Positions 1 to 9,619 are shown, numbered from the stretch's first letter. The stretch: DNA of 64,000 nucleotides from Phycisphaerae bacterium (GCA_030429705.1 JAUIES010000004.1:209868-273867), one strand, 5' to 3'. The notes: generated by a model from the letters alone, not told the origin. A program made the numbers and translations.

Positions 1-2
1 GG

Positions 3-1067
3 ACACGGTCATTTGTTGTTGATCGTGGGGGGGATGATCGATATGTATCGACGGCTGCTTTCGTTGGTCCGGGTGTTGGCTCGTTCGGGCTGTCGGTTGT
101 TGAAGACTATGGTGGTGACGATGTGTATGAATCGGCCCATATCGGGTCGCTCGGGTTTGGGCTGTTTGGCGTCGGGATGATCATCGATCATGCTGGCGAT
201 GATCACTATTCGAATCTTGGTCCTGATTCAGGTTGGTCGATTGGATCCGGGTTTTATGGTGTCGGGCTTGTGATCGACCGGAATGGCGCGGATGTGTATG
301 CGGGTGAAAAACTCGTGCAGGGTGCTGCGGGTGCGCGTGGGTTTGGTGCGGTGATCGATGCTTCGGGTGACGATCGGTACACCGCGAACGGGCCGAACTT
401 TGGTTCGGTGTACGGGACCGCCGATGTGTTTGTGGGCATGAGTCAGGGGTTTGGCATGGGTATCCGCGGATACGCAGCGGGCGGGCTTGGCGCCCTCTGG
501 GACCTGGGCGGCGATGATCGATACGAAGCGGGTGAGTTCAGCCAGGCGTGCGGGTACTACTTCGGCATCGGTCTTGTGCATGATTTCGACGGTGCCGATG
601 AGTATGTGGGCAACCGCTACGGCCAGGGCACCGGGGCACATCAGGCGGTCGGGATTCTGCTCGATGTGCGCGGCGATGATGTGTATCGGTCCATGACCGC
701 GGCTTCGCAGGGTGGTACCTGGGATCAAACAATCGGGTATCTGATCGATCGAGATGGCAACGACACCTACGAGGCGGACGGGCTGGCGCAGGGTTCTGCT
801 GCGATGCAGGCAATCGGTCTGTTGATCGATTTGCGAGGGGACGATACCTATCGGGCCAAAGGGGCATCGATTCAGGGCCGAGGCGGGTCGAACACCTACC
901 ACTATGACGCGCAGAAAGTGTTCAGTTTTAGTGGGTTGTTCGATTTTGGCGGCGAAGACTCGTATTCGTCCGGGCGTGAGAACGGGGTTATGACGCGATT
1001 TGGCGAGTTGAATGAGTCTTCACCAGGTGCGAGTCAGGTGTACGGACTTTTCGACGATCAGCCATAA
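3..1067 (+). CDS. Repeat protein with G-D-D-x-Y motifs, 5' end outside window
   Basis: The frame is open from the left edge, so the start lies upstream; at least 354 residues are present. I recognise no enzyme family. The visible protein consists of about eleven copies of a unit whose core is G-x-D-D-x-Y (GGDDRY, GGDDVY, AGDDHY, SGDDRY, RGDDVY, RGDDTY) with looser copies (NGADVY, DGADEY, DGNDTY, GGEDSY). Most are preceded by a glycine-rich stretch of the form F-G-x-G-x-x-x-D about eight residues earlier. Copies are about 20 to 50 residues apart. Repeated acidic D-D next to glycines suggests a calcium-binding beta-repeat structure, but that is inference. The last 35 residues lack repeats. The next gene begins about 95 bases downstream with its own promoter and ribosome binding site. 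Confidence 0.8.
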   Translation, partial: TRSFVVDRGGDDRYVSTAAFVGPGVGSFGLSVVEDYGGDDVYESAHIGSLGFGLFGVGMIIDHAGDDHYSNLGPDSGWSIGSGFYGVGLVIDRNGADVYAGEKLVQGAAGARGFGAVIDASGDDRYTANGPNFGSVYGTADVFVGMSQGFGMGIRGYAAGGLGALWDLGGDDRYEAGEFSQACGYYFGIGLVHDFDGADEYVGNRYGQGTGAHQAVGILLDVRGDDVYRSMTAASQGGTWDQTIGYLIDRDGNDTYEADGLAQGSAAMQAIGLLIDLRGDDTYRAKGASIQGRGGSNTYHYDAQKVFSFSGLFDFGGEDSYSSGRENGVMTRFGELNESSPGASQVYGLFDDQP

Positions 1068-1126
1068 CTCGATACACATTCTGTCAAACGAGATGCAATC
1101 TGCTCGGAGTGAGGTGCGAATTCTGC

Positions 1127-1152
1127 TAGCCTGTGTGTAGGTCCAGAAGGAG
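1127..1152 (+). promoter_or_regulatory. Promoter -10 and ribosome binding site of the DUF1553 gene
   Basis: TAGCCT at 1127-1132, preceded by TGC, resembles the -10 hexamers used elsewhere in the window. AAGGAG at 1147-1152 lies 10 bases before the ATG at 1163 and decides for that start over an in-frame GTG at 1133, which would fall at or before the transcription start. Confidence 0.5.
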
Positions 1153-1162
1153 ATCGCTCGCG

Positions 1163-4100
1163 ATGGGTACGTGTCGAATTTGGTTTGTGTTGGTGATTGC
1201 TGCTGGCGTCGTTGCTGCGATTGGTGTCGGGCCGGTGCCGATTGATCGAATCGTGGGTGTTGCGATGAGCGGTCAGGTTGAAGAGCCCGTCGATTTTAAT
1301 CGCGATATTCAGCCTTTGCTTTCGGACCGATGTTTCAAGTGCCATGGTCCGGACGAGGCGGCCCGCGAGCAAACGGGCGGGCTGCGGTTTGACTCGTTTG
1401 AAGGCGCGACAGCGGAACTTGATGGCGGGGCGCAGGCATTGGTTCCTGGTGACCCTGCGGGCAGCCTGATCATGCAACGATTGACGGCGGCGGATGAACG
1501 CAAGCGCATGCCGCCGGCCGATTCAAATCTGACGATGAGTGATGAAGAGATCAAACTCATCGAACGGTGGATCGCGGATGGTGGGGCGTACACCAAGCAT
1601 TGGTCATTTGTCGCTCCTGAGCGGCCGCCCGTGCCTTTGGCTGATGATGATTCGTGGAGTCGCAACGAGATCGACGCATTCATTTTGGAGAGGCTCGATC
1701 GGGCGGGTTTTGAGCCGTCGCCTGAGGCGGATCGTTCGAGTTTGATTCGGCGATTGAGTCTCGATCTGACCGGATTACCGCCGACGGTCGAAGAGGTCGA
1801 TGCATTCCTGGCTGACGATGCACCCGGTGCGTACGAGCGGGTTGTGGATCGATTGCTGGCATCGCCGCACTATGGCGAGCGCATGGCGTTGATGTGGCTC
1901 GATGTGGCGCGGTATGCGGATACCAATGGGTATCACCATGACAACGAGCGTTCGATGTGGCCTTGGCGAGACTGGGTGATCGAAGCGTTCAACAGCAACA
2001 AGCCGTATGACGACTTTGTTGTTGAGCAGATCGGTGGCGATCTGTTGCCAGATGCGGCGCGCGACCAGATCATCGCGACGGGGTTTAATCGAAACCACCC
2101 GATGACTGATGAAGGGGGGGCGATCGACGCGGAGTATCGTGTCGAGTATGCCGCCGATCGTGTTGAAACCATGTCGAACGCGTTTCTTGCGTTGACGATG
2201 CAATGCACGCGTTGTCACGATCACAAATACGACCCGGTGACGCAGGACGACTACTTCAGCCTGTTTGCGTTTTTTAACAGTTCAAATGAACGCGGGTTGT
2301 ACGACCGAGGGCAGGGCGATCGTGATAAAGCGTTCCCGCCGTTCATCAAGGCTCCGACGGTCGAGCAGCAGGAGACACTCGCAACGATCGAAGAACATAT
2401 CGCCGAAGTTGCTGCAAAGATGGAAGGGCCGCTCGAAGGGCTTGATGAACAGCAAGGCATCTGGGAATCCACGCTGCGCACAAGTCACAATATTGCCTGG
2501 GCGACAGGTGAGGTCGTCGCAGCCGCCTCATCGAGCGGCTCAACACTCGAGGTGCTCGACGATGGGTCAGTGCTTGCGACGGGTGAGAATCCTGCGACGG
2601 ATATTCACACGATCACGCTGCGCACAGACGCGACACAAGTGAACATGATCGTGGTTGAAGCGATGGGTGATCCGAGTCTTTTTGAGGGTCGGGTTGGGCG
2701 CGCACCCAATGGGAATGCTGTGTTGAGCGGGATCGAGGTTGAGGCGGTATCTGTCTCCGATCCTTCGCAGGTGCAGACAATGGTCATGCAGTATGCCTGG
2801 GCTGACATTGAGCAGCGGAACGGCGATTTTGATGTGATGAACGCGCTTCGGGCGGACGATCCACTCGGGTGGGCGGTTGCGGGGCACCTGCAGGGTGGGG
2901 GCCGCATCGCAATGTTTGTTGCTGACGAACCGGTGGGTTTTGAAGGCGGCACGGACCTGCGCGTTCGTCTTCGCTACGAGACGCAGTACGGGCAGCATGT
3001 GCTCGGGCGTGTTCGCCTGCGGGCGGGTGCGGGCGAGTCGGTTCGATCGGTCATGCCAATTGTCGAACGCGATTGGTTTATCGCGGCTCCATTTCCGGCG
3101 GAGTCGGGCGATGCTGCTTACGAAACGGCATTTGGACCGGAGTCAGTGACCACCATCAGTCTGGCGCAGACATTCGGTAAAGAGAATAAGGTCAGATGGG
3201 CTCACCGCGGTGACATCAGGAATGGTGCTGCTGTCGCACTGAATGGTGAGCGGCGTGCGTTTTATCTCGGGCGGAGTTATTTCTCGCCCGAGCCGCGCCA
3301 GATCACGCTCGGGCTCGGGTCGGATGACGCCATTCGCGTCTTCTTGAATGGTGCGGAGTTGCTCGGGAACAACACACGGCGAGGCGTGGCTCCGGATCAG
3401 GAAACCGTCACGGTTGACCTGCCTGCGGGCGAGAGCGCTGTTGTTGTGAAGGTGGTCAACGAAGGCGGACCGGGTGGTTTTTATGCTGGTCGACTCGATG
3501 AAGAGCCGCTGCACATCGAACCGATCGCTTTGGTTGATGAGGCGTGGCGATCATCGTCCTTGAACGATGCGTTGCGGCAGGGGTACCGCGAACGACTTTC
3601 GCCAGCGTATCGCGCGCTGCGTGAAGAGCGTGCGGCGCTTGAAGCCGAGTTGGTCGAAGCCGAGGCATCGATTCCGAATGTGATGGTCATGGAAGAGTTG
3701 CCCGAGCCGAGGCAGACCTATGTGTTGGCTCGAGGGCTGTACGACTTGCCCGATGAATCGAGGCCGGTTGAACGGACTTCGCCGCTTGTCTTGAATGCAT
3801 GGCCTGAGGAGGCGCCGCGTGATCGTCACGGGCTTGGTTTGTGGTTGGTGGACGCTTCGAATCCGTTGACATCCCGAGTGGCGGTGAATCGCTTCTGGCA
3901 GACGGTGTTCGGATTGGGCATAGTCAAAACGGTGGATGATTTTGGCGTGCAGGGTGCGTGGCCGAGTCATCCTGCGTTGCTTGATTGGCTTGCGGTTGAT
4001 TTCCGCGAGAACGGGTGGGATGTCAAACGACTGATCAAGCAGATCGTCATGAGTTCGACCTATCGGCAGTCGTCGGCCTGGCGCGATGATCTTGCCGAAG

Positions 4101-4777
4101 CCGACCCGGAGAATCAGTTGCTCGGGCGGTCATCACGAATGCGACTGCCTGCGGAGGTCGTTCGAGATTCGGCGCTGGCGATGTCCGGGCTTTTGGATAT
4201 GAAGGTGGGGGGTCCGAGCGTGCGGCCGTACCAGCCTGATGGCTTGTGGCGTGAGCGATCGATGCCAAACTCGAACACCCGTATTTTTGCACGCGATTCA
4301 GGAGCAGACCTTTATCGGCGCGGCATGTACACATTCTGGAAACGATCGGCACCGCCGCCTCAGATGGCCAACTTCGACGCACCGGCGCGTGAGTATTGCG
4401 TAGCCAAGCGAAGCCTGACGAACACTCCCATGCAGGCGCTGACGCTGATGAACGACGAAACTTATTTGGAGATTGCCCGTGCCCTGGCTCAGCGTGCAGC
4501 ACTTGAGGTGCCGGGAGAGGACGCTGTTCGTACGCGACTTGGGTATATGTTCAAGTTGGCTACGGCTCGCGAGCCGGACATGGATGAACTTGATGTGCTC
4601 GATGCATCGTATCGCATGTCGTTGCGTGATTTCGAGCGATCACCGGGTGATGCCGAGGCTGTGCTTGCTTATGGCGATTCGCCGCGAAGTGAGCAGATTC
4701 GCGCATCGGAGCACGCGGCACTGATGATGGTTGCGAGCATCGTTTTGAATCTTGATGAGACGATTACACGAGAGTAA
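1163..4777 (+). CDS. Planctomycete cytochrome-c-domain protein (PSCyt1 / DUF1549 / DUF1553)
   Basis: A 1204-residue exported protein of the large planctomycete family that joins a c-type haem-like domain to DUF1549 (PSCyt2) and DUF1553 (PSD1). An N-terminal hydrophobic segment (VLVIAAGVVAAIGVG) fits a signal peptide or anchor. The PSCyt1 motif CFKCH lies near residues 57-61. The DUF1549 part follows (around LIRRLSLDLTGLPPT, near residue 200) and contains a second CTRCH motif near residue 355. A variable middle of about 450 residues follows, then the DUF1553 part near residues 900-1150 with the typical segments SRVAVNRFWQ and SSTYRQSS. The DUF1501 gene starts 30 bases downstream, the usual partner in this phylum, so the two are probably co-transcribed. 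The biochemical role of the pair is not established; a role in polysaccharide or glycoconjugate breakdown is commonly inferred. Confidence 0.93.
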   Translation: MGTCRIWFVLVIAAGVVAAIGVGPVPIDRIVGVAMSGQVEEPVDFNRDIQPLLSDRCFKCHGPDEAAREQTGGLRFDSFEGATAELDGGAQALVPGDPAGSLIMQRLTAADERKRMPPADSNLTMSDEEIKLIERWIADGGAYTKHWSFVAPERPPVPLADDDSWSRNEIDAFILERLDRAGFEPSPEADRSSLIRRLSLDLTGLPPTVEEVDAFLADDAPGAYERVVDRLLASPHYGERMALMWLDVARYADTNGYHHDNERSMWPWRDWVIEAFNSNKPYDDFVVEQIGGDLLPDAARDQIIATGFNRNHPMTDEGGAIDAEYRVEYAADRVETMSNAFLALTMQCTRCHDHKYDPVTQDDYFSLFAFFNSSNERGLYDRGQGDRDKAFPPFIKAPTVEQQETLATIEEHIAEVAAKMEGPLEGLDEQQGIWESTLRTSHNIAWATGEVVAAASSSGSTLEVLDDGSVLATGENPATDIHTITLRTDATQVNMIVVEAMGDPSLFEGRVGRAPNGNAVLSGIEVEAVSVSDPSQVQTMVMQYAWADIEQRNGDFDVMNALRADDPLGWAVAGHLQGGGRIAMFVADEPVGFEGGTDLRVRLRYETQYGQHVLGRVRLRAGAGESVRSVMPIVERDWFIAAPFPAESGDAAYETAFGPESVTTISLAQTFGKENKVRWAHRGDIRNGAAVALNGERRAFYLGRSYFSPEPRQITLGLGSDDAIRVFLNGAELLGNNTRRGVAPDQETVTVDLPAGESAVVVKVVNEGGPGGFYAGRLDEEPLHIEPIALVDEAWRSSSLNDALRQGYRERLSPAYRALREERAALEAELVEAEASIPNVMVMEELPEPRQTYVLARGLYDLPDESRPVERTSPLVLNAWPEEAPRDRHGLGLWLVDASNPLTSRVAVNRFWQTVFGLGIVKTVDDFGVQGAWPSHPALLDWLAVDFRENGWDVKRLIKQIVMSSTYRQSSAWRDDLAEADPENQLLGRSSRMRLPAEVVRDSALAMSGLLDMKVGGPSVRPYQPDGLWRERSMPNSNTRIFARDSGADLYRRGMYTFWKRSAPPPQMANFDAPAREYCVAKRSLTNTPMQALTLMNDETYLEIARALAQRAALEVPGEDAVRTRLGYMFKLATAREPDMDELDVLDASYRMSLRDFERSPGDAEAVLAYGDSPRSEQIRASEHAALMMVASIVLNLDETITRE

Positions 4778-4807
4778 GACCAGAAGCGGTTCGACAGGGG
4801 CGACACG

Positions 4808-6280
4808 ATGGATCAGTTTGAGAATTACTTACGGAATTTGACGCGTCGGCAGTTCTTTGCGAAATCTGCCCGCGGGGTTGGTTCTGCGGCATTGGGATCT
4901 TTGCTGGTGCCTTCGGCGCTGGCGGGGATGGAGCCACAGGGGGGTGCGTTGCCCGGCGGGCTGACGATGCAGAACTTGCCGCATTTCGCTCCCAAAGCCA
5001 AGCGTGTGATCTTCTTGCATATGTGTGGCGCTCCGAGCCAGCTAGATCTTTTTGATTACAAGCCGGACTTGCATGAGCAATTTGACAAGGACTTGCCGGA
5101 TTCGATCAGGCAGGGTCAGCGCATCACAACGATGACAAGTGGCCAGGCGAGGCTGCCGGTTGCGCCGTCCATGTTCAAGTTCAAGAAGTACGCGAACAAT
5201 CAGGACGGTCTGTGGGTGAGTGAGTTGTACCCGCACACGGGTTCCGTTGCCAAGGAACTGTGTGTGATGTATTCGTTGCATACGGATGCCATCAATCACG
5301 ACCCGGGCATTACATTCTTCCAGACGGGACATCAGCAGCCAGGCCGACCGAGTATGGGCTCGTGGTTGAGTTATGGTCTGGGAAGCGAAAACAACAGTCT
5401 GCCGACTTTTGTTGTGCTCATCAGCCAAGGCTTTGGCAATATGCAGGCGTTGTATTCGAGGCTTTGGGGGAGCGGGTTCCTTCCGAGCGAGCATCAGGGT
5501 GTGCAGTTCCGGTCGGCTGGCGATCCGGTGTTGTTTCTCAAAGATCCGAAGGGCATGAAGCGCGATGATCGCCGTCGCATGCTCGACGCGGTGGCGGCAC
5601 TGAATCAGAAGCAGTTCGGTCGCACTGGTGACTCTGAGGTGTTGACGCGAATTTCACAATACGAAATGGCGTACCGCATGCAGATGTCTGTCCCCGAACT
5701 GACGGATATGAGTGATGAACCCGAAGAGACTTTTGAGTTGTATGGTCCTGACGCGAAGACGCCCGGGACCTTCGCAGCCAACTGTTTGCTCGCGCGCCGT
5801 TTGGCCGAGCGTGGTGTTCGATTCACGCAGTTGTATCACCGCGGGTGGGATGCACACGGCAATCTGCCAAGAGAGATTCGCGAACAATGTCGCATGACCG
5901 ATCAGCCTCAGGCCGCGTTGATCAAAGATCTGCGGCGGCGCGGGTTGCTTGACGAAACGCTCGTGATCTGGGGTGGCGAATTCGGCCGAACGGTGTATTG
6001 CCAAGGGGCGCTGAGCAAAGAAAACTATGGTCGTGATCACCACCCCAAGTGCTTTACCATGTGGATGGCTGGCGGCGGCGTGAAGCCGGGTGTGACCTGG
6101 GGCAAGACGGATGACTTCGGGTACAACATCGTCGAGAACCCGGTGAGTGTGAACGATTTGCATGCGACGATGCTGCATCAACTCGGCATTGATCACGAGC
6201 GGATGACTTACAAATTCCAGGGACGACGATTCCGATTGACCGATGTTGCGGGTGAGGTGCTCACGCCGCTGCTGTCGTAG
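4808..6280 (+). CDS. DUF1501 domain protein, Tat-exported
   Basis: 490 residues, in the length range of DUF1501, an alkaline-phosphatase/sulfatase-like family. The N-terminus [19 protein letters not shown] is a twin-arginine signal, so export of a folded, probably metal-loaded protein is expected. Family landmarks include [18 protein letters not shown] near residue 72, the segment GGEFGRT, and [17 protein letters not shown] near residue 405. A weak ribosome binding site (CAGGGGC) precedes the ATG. The gene lies 30 bases after the DUF1553 gene and probably shares its transcript. Function is inferred from the family only. Confidence 0.93.
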   Translation: MDQFENYLRNLTRRQFFAKSARGVGSAALGSLLVPSALAGMEPQGGALPGGLTMQNLPHFAPKAKRVIFLHMCGAPSQLDLFDYKPDLHEQFDKDLPDSIRQGQRITTMTSGQARLPVAPSMFKFKKYANNQDGLWVSELYPHTGSVAKELCVMYSLHTDAINHDPGITFFQTGHQQPGRPSMGSWLSYGLGSENNSLPTFVVLISQGFGNMQALYSRLWGSGFLPSEHQGVQFRSAGDPVLFLKDPKGMKRDDRRRMLDAVAALNQKQFGRTGDSEVLTRISQYEMAYRMQMSVPELTDMSDEPEETFELYGPDAKTPGTFAANCLLARRLAERGVRFTQLYHRGWDAHGNLPREIREQCRMTDQPQAALIKDLRRRGLLDETLVIWGGEFGRTVYCQGALSKENYGRDHHPKCFTMWMAGGGVKPGVTWGKTDDFGYNIVENPVSVNDLHATMLHQLGIDHERMTYKFQGRRFRLTDVAGEVLTPLLS

Positions 6281-6334
6281 GCCGACGGACATTCGCCGAG
6301 ACGCGAGTGTGTACCACGCGCACGGTCTTTTTGC

Positions 6335-6340
6335 TAGACT
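6335..6340 (+). promoter_or_regulatory. -10 element TAGACT, leaderless start at 6347
   Basis: TAGACT preceded by TGC ends 6 bases before the ATG at 6347. No purine-rich ribosome binding site lies between, so transcription should begin at or next to the start codon. Confidence 0.6.
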
Positions 6341-6346
6341 CGTGGC

Positions 6347-7519
6347 ATGGATACATGTAATCGGTTTTTGATGCGGTGGCGTGGCACGCGTCTCGCGGTA
6401 TTGCTGGCATGTTTGATTGTGTCGGCGGGCTCTCTCGATGCGCCTGCCGATGCATCCATACAACCAACGGCTTCGCGTGCCGAAGCGGTTGATCGATGGC
6501 TCGATGAGCATGCTGAGGGCTCGCGGTATGAGTCGCGTATGTACAAATCGCCATCGTGGGGCGAGATCCGGGCGGTTGAGTCGAACGGTGACGCGGTCGT
6601 ATACCTGTTCGTGTTTGATTGGCCGAAAGGCCGCGTGCTGTTTGCGCCTGATGTAGGCGGCGATATCGCAGCGGTTGCACTCGGTTCGGTCGAGGGCGAC
6701 CGCAGACCCTGGCGGCTGGTTGATGATGGCTTACTCGTCGGGGTTGCGGACGATCAAGCAAGCGGGTCATTTGAAGTGATCGCGGTTTCGTGTCGGGGTG
6801 GGGCTGTGGTTTTTGAGCAGCCGCGCATGGTTGGGGTTGAGCCGGCGTTTATTGATTCGGCGCGACTGAGTCTTGATACAAGATCGGGGCTGGCGATTCG
6901 GTTCACGACAGATGGCACAGATCCGACGCAGCGATCAGCTCTTTTTGAATCGCCGATCGAGTTGAACGCGACGACCGAAGTGCGGGCTCGGTCATATTAC
7001 AACGGGCGACCTGTCAGTGGCGTTGTGAAGCAGCGATTCGAGCGACTTGAAGAAGCGTGGCCTGCACGAAAGGTGGGGACACTGCCCGGATTGGTTGAAG
7101 AAGAATATGGCGGTCTCTGGAGCCGCATGCCCAAGTTTGATGATATGAAACCGAAAGCGGTGCGAACGAAGCCGCAGTTCGGTTTCCCGAGTGGCACAAC
7201 ACCGGGTGAGACCGGGCTTCGGCAGCGCGGCATTGTGAGTGTGCCGAATACGGGTATTTATGCGTTTGAACTGGTGAGTGACGACGGCGGGAAGTTGTGG
7301 ATCGATGGCCGACTCGTCATTGATCACGATGGCCCGCATGGCGCGACCGCAAAGGTTGGGACGGCTCCATTGATGGCGGGTGGGCACGATATCGTCGTTG
7401 AGTATTTCAATGCCACGGGCGGTTCGGCGCTTCGCGTTCGCATGCGTCTGGGGGATGCACCGTTCGAGCAGATTCCTGAACCAAGCTTGACACATGATGC
7501 TGAAGGAGACGACCAATGA
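6347..7519 (+). CDS. Secreted protein with chitobiase-C-terminal-like and PA14 domains
   Basis: 390 residues. Residues 1-40 hold a hydrophobic signal peptide (LAVLLACLIVSAGSLDAPADA). A middle region near residues 165-230 (FTTDGTDPTQRS, then ELNATTEVRARSYYNG) matches the CHB_HEX_C_1 / Fn3-associated fold often appended to glycoside hydrolases. Residues 240-375 look like a PA14 domain (TGIYAFELVSDDGGKLWIDG, then HDIVVEYFNATGGSALRVRM), a carbohydrate-binding module. No catalytic domain is visible, so it is probably a glycan-binding accessory protein. The stop codon overlaps the start of the glycosylasparaginase gene as ATGA, so the two are translationally coupled and likely act on the same glycoconjugate. 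Confidence 0.8.
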   Translation: MDTCNRFLMRWRGTRLAVLLACLIVSAGSLDAPADASIQPTASRAEAVDRWLDEHAEGSRYESRMYKSPSWGEIRAVESNGDAVVYLFVFDWPKGRVLFAPDVGGDIAAVALGSVEGDRRPWRLVDDGLLVGVADDQASGSFEVIAVSCRGGAVVFEQPRMVGVEPAFIDSARLSLDTRSGLAIRFTTDGTDPTQRSALFESPIELNATTEVRARSYYNGRPVSGVVKQRFERLEEAWPARKVGTLPGLVEEEYGGLWSRMPKFDDMKPKAVRTKPQFGFPSGTTPGETGLRQRGIVSVPNTGIYAFELVSDDGGKLWIDGRLVIDHDGPHGATAKVGTAPLMAGGHDIVVEYFNATGGSALRVRMRLGDAPFEQIPEPSLTHDAEGDDQ

Positions 7520-8595
7520 AACCAGATCGACGCGGATTTCTTGCGGCTGTCAGCGGCGCAGCGATCGCTCCGACGGTTCTTGCGAGCACCAGTTCGGGAC
7601 GCGTGCGTGCGCCCGGTGATGATCATCGCGGCAAGTGTGTGATTGCCTCGGCGAACGGGCTGTGGCAGGACGGCACAGGTTGTGTCGTTGAAGCGATGCA
7701 CCGGATCAACAACGGCGACGACCCGGCGGATGCGGTGGTCGCGGGCGTGGCGCTGGTCGAAAATGATCCTGACGATCACTCGGTCGGGTATGGAGGGCTC
7801 CCGAATGAACTCGGGGTTGTGCAACTCGATTCTTCGGTCATGCATGGTCCGACGCATAAAGCCGGTGCTGTGGCTGCGATCGAAGACATCAAGAATCCGG
7901 CGGCGGTGGCGCTCAAGGTGCTCAAGTACACGGACCATGCGTTGCTGGTTGGTGCAGGCGCGAAGCGGTTTGCGCTGCAGATGGGGTTCAAGGAAGAGAA
8001 TCTGCTGACGGAAGAAGCCCGCAAGATCTGGCTCAGATGGAAGCAGAATCAGAATCCGAACGACGATTGGCTTGATGAAGATCAGAACGATTTTCCGCCG
8101 CCTTCACATGCACGGGTCGATCCTGATCAGCCTTTTACCTATGGCACGATTAACTGCTCGGGCGTAACGGATGACGGCTCACTTGCGAGTTGTACGACGA
8201 CGAGTGGTCTCAGTTACAAATTGCCGGGTCGTGTGGGTGACTCGCCGATCATTGGTGCGGGGATGTTCGTCGACAATGCGATTGGTGCCGGGGGGGCGAC
8301 CGGTCGCGGCGAGGCTGCGATTCAGAACTGCTGTTCGTATGAGGTTGTGCGGGCGATGGGCGAAGGGATGTCGCCGACGGAAGCATGTCTGAGCGCATTG
8401 CGGCGTGTTGTGACGAATACGCGGCAGAAGCGGCTGCTCAATGATCGCGGCGAGCCGAACTTTGGGCTGACGCTCTATGCACTGCGCAAAGATGGTGCGT
8501 ACGGCGCCGCCAATTTGCGAGGCAAGGGCGTCCGGTTTGCTGTGCATGACGGGACGACCGCCAAACATGTGGAAGCGGCAACGGTGTTTGATTAA
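7516..8595 (+). CDS. N4-(beta-N-acetylglucosaminyl)-L-asparaginase (glycosylasparaginase)
   Basis: 359 residues, an Ntn-hydrolase of the type 2 asparaginase family that cleaves the GlcNAc-asparagine bond of N-linked glycopeptides after autoproteolysis. Family segments include GTGCVVEAMHRINNGDDPAD near residue 50, HSVGYGGLPNE near residue 90, and the autocleavage region FTYGTINCSGVTDDGSLA near residue 208, where the threonine of GTI is the expected nucleophile. A later GGATGRGEAAIQNC segment is also typical. The N-terminus MKPDRRGFLAAVSGAAIAP reads as a Tat signal, so it acts outside the cytoplasm. It overlaps the preceding PA14 gene by 4 bases (ATGA). A plain asparaginase activity cannot be excluded from sequence alone. 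Confidence 0.88.
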   Translation: MKPDRRGFLAAVSGAAIAPTVLASTSSGRVRAPGDDHRGKCVIASANGLWQDGTGCVVEAMHRINNGDDPADAVVAGVALVENDPDDHSVGYGGLPNELGVVQLDSSVMHGPTHKAGAVAAIEDIKNPAAVALKVLKYTDHALLVGAGAKRFALQMGFKEENLLTEEARKIWLRWKQNQNPNDDWLDEDQNDFPPPSHARVDPDQPFTYGTINCSGVTDDGSLASCTTTSGLSYKLPGRVGDSPIIGAGMFVDNAIGAGGATGRGEAAIQNCCSYEVVRAMGEGMSPTEACLSALRRVVTNTRQKRLLNDRGEPNFGLTLYALRKDGAYGAANLRGKGVRFAVHDGTTAKHVEAATVFD

Positions 8596-8628
8596 TCCGC
8601 TGCGGCGATCTTTTTATTGAGACAGTTG

Positions 8629-9489
8629 TTAGTCGATTGTGGAGTCGGGGTCGTACCCAAGACCGTTCCACAGGCTGTTGTCGCCAGCGTCGATCTCGAC
8701 TGTTCCGTCGCGTTCGTTGATGACGGCGTAGCCGAGTTCGGCGAGCGTGAGGCGTGAGGCGTGACCGTCGGCGAACGAGGTGGTCGCTCGACCATTGTGG
8801 CGAGTTGCGGCTGTGACGGGTCCGGTGCTGTGACCCCATTCGGTCGCGCCGCCGTTGCGCTGAACATCGAGCCGTGGCGGGTCGAGCGAGTAGGCGTGTT
8901 CGCGCACACCTTGCTCGATGCGCGTCGCTTGCGAGCCTCCGCTGTCGGCGAAAACAATCGTGCGATCGGTCATGCGGACCTGGTGATCGCGGACGGGGTA
9001 GTTAAAGTAGCCGCCCTCGGTCGTTCGGCTGTTCCCGAGGTATTGGTAGTTGTACCCGAACGAACCGCATCTGAGGACCTGAATCTGGCCGTTGAGGGCT
9101 CGCATGTCTTCAGGTGATTGTGTGGGATCTCGAAAGACATCGGCATCGAGTCGTTCGAAGTCGCTCGTTGACAGGAAGTCCTGATGTTCTTCAGCGTTTC
9201 GCGGGCTGTAGGGTCGTCCGACATAATCGCCGATTGCCCAGTGCCATCGGGCCCGCGGGCGGGAGGTCTCGGTATGGACCTGTCCGCTTGGCAACCGCAG
9301 CGCGGGGAACATCTGATGATCGTTGAGGTACAGCGCGTTGCCTTGGCCGAGCGAGCGTAAGTTGGCGAGGTTGGCGGTCGTGCGTGCTGCGGCCCGGGCC
9401 GAACCCAGCGCCGGGAGGAGGATCCCGATCAACAACGCGATGATGGCGATGACGACTAACAATTCGATGAGCGTGAAAGCGTTCCGCAT
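8629..9489 (-). CDS. Pseudopilin-like protein with type IV prepilin N-terminus (H-X9-DG type)
   Basis: 286 residues from the ATG at 9489, preceded by CAGGAG about 7 bases upstream. The N-terminus [17 protein letters not shown] is a classic prepilin cleavage and methylation site (cleavage before F, E at +5) followed by a hydrophobic helix. The remainder resembles the large planctomycete family of DUF1559-like pseudopilins ending in an H-X9-DG motif; here [15 protein letters not shown] near the C-terminus fits. Such proteins are exported and possibly assembled by a type II secretion-like machine; none of its other parts is in this window. The promoter region contains a Fur-box-like palindrome, which is unusual for this family. 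Confidence 0.85.
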   Translation of the reverse strand: MRNAFTLIELLVVIAIIALLIGILLPALGSARAAARTTANLANLRSLGQGNALYLNDHQMFPALRLPSGQVHTETSRPRARWHWAIGDYVGRPYSPRNAEEHQDFLSTSDFERLDADVFRDPTQSPEDMRALNGQIQVLRCGSFGYNYQYLGNSRTTEGGYFNYPVRDHQVRMTDRTIVFADSGGSQATRIEQGVREHAYSLDPPRLDVQRNGGATEWGHSTGPVTAATRHNGRATTSFADGHASRLTLAELGYAVINERDGTVEIDAGDNSLWNGLGYDPDSTID

Positions 9490-9511
9490 AGTGGCTCCTG
9501 ACGAGGGGCCA

Positions 9512-9517
9512 ATCATA
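9512..9517 (-). promoter_or_regulatory. -10 element TATGAT for the pseudopilin-like gene
   Basis: Reading the minus strand, TATGAT lies about 22 bases before the ATG at 9489 with the AGGAG ribosome binding site in between. A palindrome at 9523-9541 covers the -35/spacer zone. Confidence 0.45.
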
Positions 9518-9522
9518 GTGCG

Positions 9523-9541
9523 ATTGAGAATCAATCTCAAT
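9523..9541. promoter_or_regulatory. Fur-box-like palindrome between divergent genes
   Basis: ATTGAGA and TCTCAAT form perfect 7-base arms around ATCAA. The inner 15 bases differ from the 7-1-7 form TGAGAATNATTCTCA by one base. It overlaps the promoter of the minus-strand pseudopilin gene and lies about 80 bases before the divergent redoxin gene. Iron-dependent control is inference. Confidence 0.45.
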
Positions 9542-9608
9542 AGTCGTGGTCGTTTGGATGCGAAATTTTGAGAACTGGGTTCTGGTGCGGTTCCGGTTCA
9601 GGCTGCGA

Positions 9609-9614
9609 TAGCAT
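9609..9614 (+). promoter_or_regulatory. -10 element TAGCAT, leaderless start at 9620
   Basis: TAGCAT ends 5 bases before the ATG at 9620, leaving no room for a ribosome binding site. Confidence 0.5.
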
Positions 9615-9619
9615 GGGGC

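Noticed and set aside
228..902. Long minus-strand frame opposite the GDDxY repeat protein
   Set aside because: Mirror of a repeated plus-strand coding sequence; Arg/His/Pro-rich and without ribosome binding site.
5654..6511. 285-codon minus-strand frame opposite the DUF1501 gene
   Set aside because: Antisense to a certain gene and without any family resemblance.
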